Shown here: positions 44,185 through 46,551 of the stretch, one piece after another
Layout of the letters: each line of letters opens with the position of its first letter
Numbering within the stretch: position 1 is the first letter of the stretch
Assembly: GCA_003142935.1 (NCBI GenBank)
Contig: PLOG01000074.1
Location: 1-46,551, forward strand
Origin: Acidobacteriaceae bacterium
Lineage (GTDB): Bacteria > Acidobacteriota > Terriglobia > Terriglobales > Acidobacteriaceae
DNA: 46,551 nucleotides
Direction: 5' to 3'
Program-made: the position numbers and the translations under genes
Notes under the pieces: generated by a model
Seen by the model: the letters and a program-made list of their open reading frames with translations, nothing else
What the model was told of the DNA's origin: nothing
The model's database searches: none

Positions 44185-45236
44185 CGAAGTTGCTGCAAGA
44201 CATACTTCGAGAGCCGACTCAACTGGCGGAATGTGCGAATCGCCTGATCACCCGTAAGCAGGAGCTACTTCAACAGGCGGCAACGCTGCTGAGTCGGGAT
44301 GTCGTCACCTATGTCGTTGGCGTGGGAAGCAGCTGGAATGCGGCCTTAGCAGTTGCCTCTATGCTCAATTCGCTTGGCTACCCTGCGATCGCCGCAGATG
44401 CGTCCGAGTTACAGCATTTCACCGATCTACCACTGGGCAATAGTGCGATCGTACTTTCGCGGAGCGGGAAAAGCGTAGAGATTGTTCAATTGATGAAAAA
44501 GTTCGAACAGGCGCAGACAAGGCTGATCGGTATAACAAACACACCCGAAAGCCTGCTCGCTGAGAGGTCAGATGTGACCTTCCTTCTCGATAGTCCCTTC
44601 GATCACCTGATCTCAATCAGCATGTACTCCCTGCTTGGTCTCGTAGGCTGCCTCATTGCGGAGACCTGCAACGGGACAGATTTGGATGTACTCCGGCAGG
44701 ACATCGCAGACGGGTTACAGCAGGCACATGATCGGCTCGGCCTCTGGCAAGCGCAACTTGAAAGTGCCGATTGGATTGCAGCAGGCGGCCCTGTGTACTT
44801 CATAGCGCGCGGCACAAGTCTGGCAAGTTGTCATGAGGCTAGACTCCTTTGGGAAGAAGGCGCAAAGGCTACTGCTACGGCACTAACGACTGGCTCCTTT
44901 CGCCACGGTTCACAAGAAATGATTCGGCTTGGCGTGAGAGTTGGACTCTGGATTCAAGATGAGACAATGCGGGAGCAGGATCTTGAGTTGGCTGCGGACC
45001 TACATAGTGCTGGTGTGTCGGTATTGCTCGTGGGCACACATCTGGAGTCCTCTCTGGCGGATCTGGTGATTGATGTTCCCTTGATGCCACGGGGATGGCA
45101 ATTCCTTACTGATATCATTCCCTTGCAGCTCGCTGCGGAACGCACTGCTAGGGTCCGCGGAGAAGACTGCGACGCTTTTCGCTTCTGTCCTTACATTATT
45201 TTGGATGAGGGCGGTCTTATTGAGAAAAGCGTTTGA
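44181..45236 (+). CDS. SIS-domain sugar isomerase/deglycase
   Basis: 351 residues, with two SIS domains as in the C-terminal half of GlmS, AgaS and FrlB. First domain: TYVVGVGSSWNAALAVASML and AIVLSRSGKSVEIVQLMKKF (phosphate-binding Ser loop). Second domain: VYFIARGTSLASCHEARLLW and the ATALTTGSFRHGSQEMI block, where the His-Gly matches the family FRHGP motif. Such proteins isomerise or deaminate ketose/aldose 6-phosphates of amino sugars or cleave fructoselysine 6-phosphate. It is translationally coupled to the PfkB kinase. A pathway kinase then deglycase/isomerase is likely. No glutaminase domain is present. Confidence 0.87.
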   Translation: MTKLLQDILREPTQLAECANRLITRKQELLQQAATLLSRDVVTYVVGVGSSWNAALAVASMLNSLGYPAIAADASELQHFTDLPLGNSAIVLSRSGKSVEIVQLMKKFEQAQTRLIGITNTPESLLAERSDVTFLLDSPFDHLISISMYSLLGLVGCLIAETCNGTDLDVLRQDIADGLQQAHDRLGLWQAQLESADWIAAGGPVYFIARGTSLASCHEARLLWEEGAKATATALTTGSFRHGSQEMIRLGVRVGLWIQDETMREQDLELAADLHSAGVSVLLVGTHLESSLADLVIDVPLMPRGWQFLTDIIPLQLAAERTARVRGEDCDAFRFCPYIILDEGGLIEKSV

Positions 45237-45310
45237 TCTCATTCCTGGATGAGTGCCATATCCTTTTTGCATGGCTCTCGTTTTTGCCCAGTGAATAGCT
45301 TGTTTGGAGA

Positions 45311-45316
45311 TATACT
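45311..45316 (+). promoter_or_regulatory. -10 box directly before the LacI-B start codon
   Basis: TATACT ends seven bases before the A of the ATG at 45323, so transcription would start at or next to the start codon. No Shine-Dalgarno sequence is present. A leaderless message is suggested. No clear -35 box was found. Confidence 0.4.
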
Positions 45317-45322
45317 TTTAGC

Positions 45323-46342
45323 ATGGCTGTAAGAATGAAAGACGTCGCAGAACGAGCGGGTGTGTCTTTATCCGCTGTTTCACTCGTTCTCAGCGGGCGG
45401 CGGCCTCGGTCAATCTCTCTGGATACGCGCGAGCGCATTCTCAGCATTGTTGAGGAGCTCGGGTACCGGCCAAATCAGCACGCCCGCAGCTTGGCAAGGG
45501 GCTCGTCTAACGCTCTGGGAGTTATTGTTTCCGAGATCGCGAACCCCTTTTTCCCGGAGATCATCCACGCCTTCGAAGCTTTGGCGATGGAGCACGGATT
45601 CGAGAATCAGCTGGTCAATACTGAGTATGACGAGCAGCGTGCTCGTTTAGCTGTGCGCAAGATGATCGACAACAACATCCGCGGGGTCGCTGTGTTCACC
45701 TCACAACTTCCTGACAGTGTGATCGAAGAGATTGTGCAGCACCGGATCCCTATTGTTAGCGTGGGATCCACCCCGCCAGGGCCGTGGATCAGTCGCATAC
45801 GCATAGACTACGCGCAAGGTATTGAAGATTTATTGCGCTATCTGGTGAAGCTGGGGCACAAGCGCTTTGCTGCGATTGTTGGCCCGGAGGATGTCCCCTC
45901 CGCCCGTGCCTACGCCATCACCTTGGCCAAGGTGGCAAAGACAGTCGGAGTAACGATTCAGGATGTCATCTCCTGCAACTATCGACACGACGGAGGTATG
46001 CAAGCGGTGCATACGCTCGTTGCAGGCAAACAAGTTCCAACTGCAATTCTTTGCGCAAACGACCTTGTAGCGCTGGGAGCAATCAGCGCACTAGAGCAGG
46101 CCGGCATGAGTGTCCCAAAGGATGTTTCCGTCGTTGGATTCGATGACATCATCTTTGCGCGTTTGGCTCGCCCACCACTGACGACCTCAGCGGTACCTCG
46201 CCAGGAACTCGGTAAACTCGCCTTTGAAATGCTTAGCAAAATGATGCGGCTGAAGCGGCCGAAGGGAGAGATACGGCGTCTAATACCGACCCTCGTAGTA
46301 CGTGATTCCGCCGCTGCACCACGCAAGATCGTCGCAAGATAG
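45323..46342 (+). CDS. LacI-family transcriptional regulator (regulon B candidate)
   Basis: 339 residues. DNA-binding part: VRMKDVAERAGVSLSAVSLV, then SLDTRERILSIVEELGYRPN and the hinge HARSLARGSSNALG. The effector domain follows the family pattern (VIVSEIANPFFPEIIHAFEA, LVKLGHKRFAAIVGPEDVPS, ILCANDLVALGAISALEQAG, DVSVVGFDDIIFARLARPPL). It lies 86 bp after the SIS gene on the same strand. The three TCAAGCGCTTGA-type operators 2 kb upstream are the obvious targets. HTH residues differ from those of the 26139 regulator in helix 2 (SLSAVSLV against SAGTVSNV), in line with a different operator. Confidence 0.92.
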   Translation: MAVRMKDVAERAGVSLSAVSLVLSGRRPRSISLDTRERILSIVEELGYRPNQHARSLARGSSNALGVIVSEIANPFFPEIIHAFEALAMEHGFENQLVNTEYDEQRARLAVRKMIDNNIRGVAVFTSQLPDSVIEEIVQHRIPIVSVGSTPPGPWISRIRIDYAQGIEDLLRYLVKLGHKRFAAIVGPEDVPSARAYAITLAKVAKTVGVTIQDVISCNYRHDGGMQAVHTLVAGKQVPTAILCANDLVALGAISALEQAGMSVPKDVSVVGFDDIIFARLARPPLTTSAVPRQELGKLAFEMLSKMMRLKRPKGEIRRLIPTLVVRDSAAAPRKIVAR

Positions 46343-46375
46343 ATTGAATAGAGGCATAAATCACGCCGGGAACGA

Positions 46376-46551
46376 TCAGCTTGTCTCCAAAGTCAGCGTA
46401 TCGCTCGGCTTCTGAGATATCTCTGACAGTACAATCAAGAGTATGGCTGCGATCGCGATGACGAAACCGAGGAAAGTTCGGAAAGTCGGTAGCCGGTGGT
46501 ACAGCAGCAGCGAAACCACAATCGTGATGACCGGATAAAGTGCAATGATCG
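46376..46551 (-). CDS. DMT/EamA-family transporter, C-terminal part
   Basis: The - strand frame from the window end reads IIALYPVITIVVSLLLYHRL, then PTFRTFLGFVIAIAAILLIV and a short polar tail ending in a stop at 46376-46378. The ALYPVxTxxLSxLLLxE-like helix followed by the G-x-IAIAAI-L helix is the usual end of EamA-type permeases, whose last two membrane segments are seen here. The start is outside the window. The gene converges on LacI-B with a 33-bp gap. Confidence 0.75.
   Translation of the reverse strand, partial: IIALYPVITIVVSLLLYHRLPTFRTFLGFVIAIAAILLIVLSEISQKPSDTLTLETS

Overview
The window looks like a piece of an Acidobacteriota (Terriglobia/Acidobacteriaceae-type) chromosome. Grounds for this: Oar-like TonB-dependent receptors with an N-terminal carboxypeptidase-regulatory domain, a TPR plus CRTAC1/UnbV pair, Tat- and Sec-exported glycosidases, and moderately high GC. 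No taxonomic search was possible. It starts at the 3' end of an rRNA operon (5S rRNA and a UUCG-loop terminator) and then becomes one long carbohydrate-use region with many fragments of insertion sequences.

Layout. 1-900: 5S rRNA, terminator, a gene remnant. 903-1895: Tat-exported aldo/keto-reductase-like protein. 2415-8043: five-gene + strand operon (FGGY kinase, TIM-barrel sugar isomerase/epimerase, Zn-dependent dehydrogenase, old-yellow-enzyme-type reductase, DeoC-type aldolase) that reads like a complete intracellular sugar or polyol pathway. 8484-16803: - strand glycosidase block (GH2 exo-glucosaminidase-like, GH2 beta-mannosidase, PD40 propeller protein) interrupted by IS4 and TonB-receptor debris. 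17561-20873: + strand operon (Rpe/AlsE-type epimerase, GRP-type sugar transporter, RpiB-type isomerase, ROK kinase) with the same enzyme set as E. coli D-allose catabolism. 21525-29136: GH1, two related clan-A (GH39-like) glycosidases, a LacI regulator. 29487-36931: CRTAC1 and TPR genes divergent from a large TonB-dependent receptor. 37541-46342: GH4 glycosidase, a second TonB-dependent receptor divergent from a PfkB kinase and SIS-domain protein, a second LacI regulator. 46376-end: C-terminus of a DMT/EamA transporter.

Regulation is the most striking feature. A palindrome TGAGACGTCTCA (9-12 of 12 matches) lies at five promoters: before the allose-type operon, both GH39-like genes, the first TonB receptor, and upstream of the beta-mannosidase. 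At four of them the operator starts exactly 44-45 nt after the start of a TTGACA -35 box with an 18-nt spacer. The LacI gene at 26139 is the natural candidate regulator, so outer-membrane uptake, extracellular hydrolysis and the cytoplasmic kinase/isomerase/epimerase set look like one dispersed regulon. A second palindrome, TCAAGCGCTTGA, occurs three times between the second TonB receptor and the PfkB/SIS/LacI genes and defines a second, compact regulon.

The region has been rearranged. Two TonB-receptor genes survive only as an N-terminal or a C-terminal fragment beside intact regulon promoters. Remnants of IS1-, IS3-, IS4-, IS66- and IS630-type transposases fill the gaps. A 170-220 bp repeat is present at 11.3 kb and 37.1 kb. 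No tRNA genes, CRISPR arrays or intact transposases were seen.
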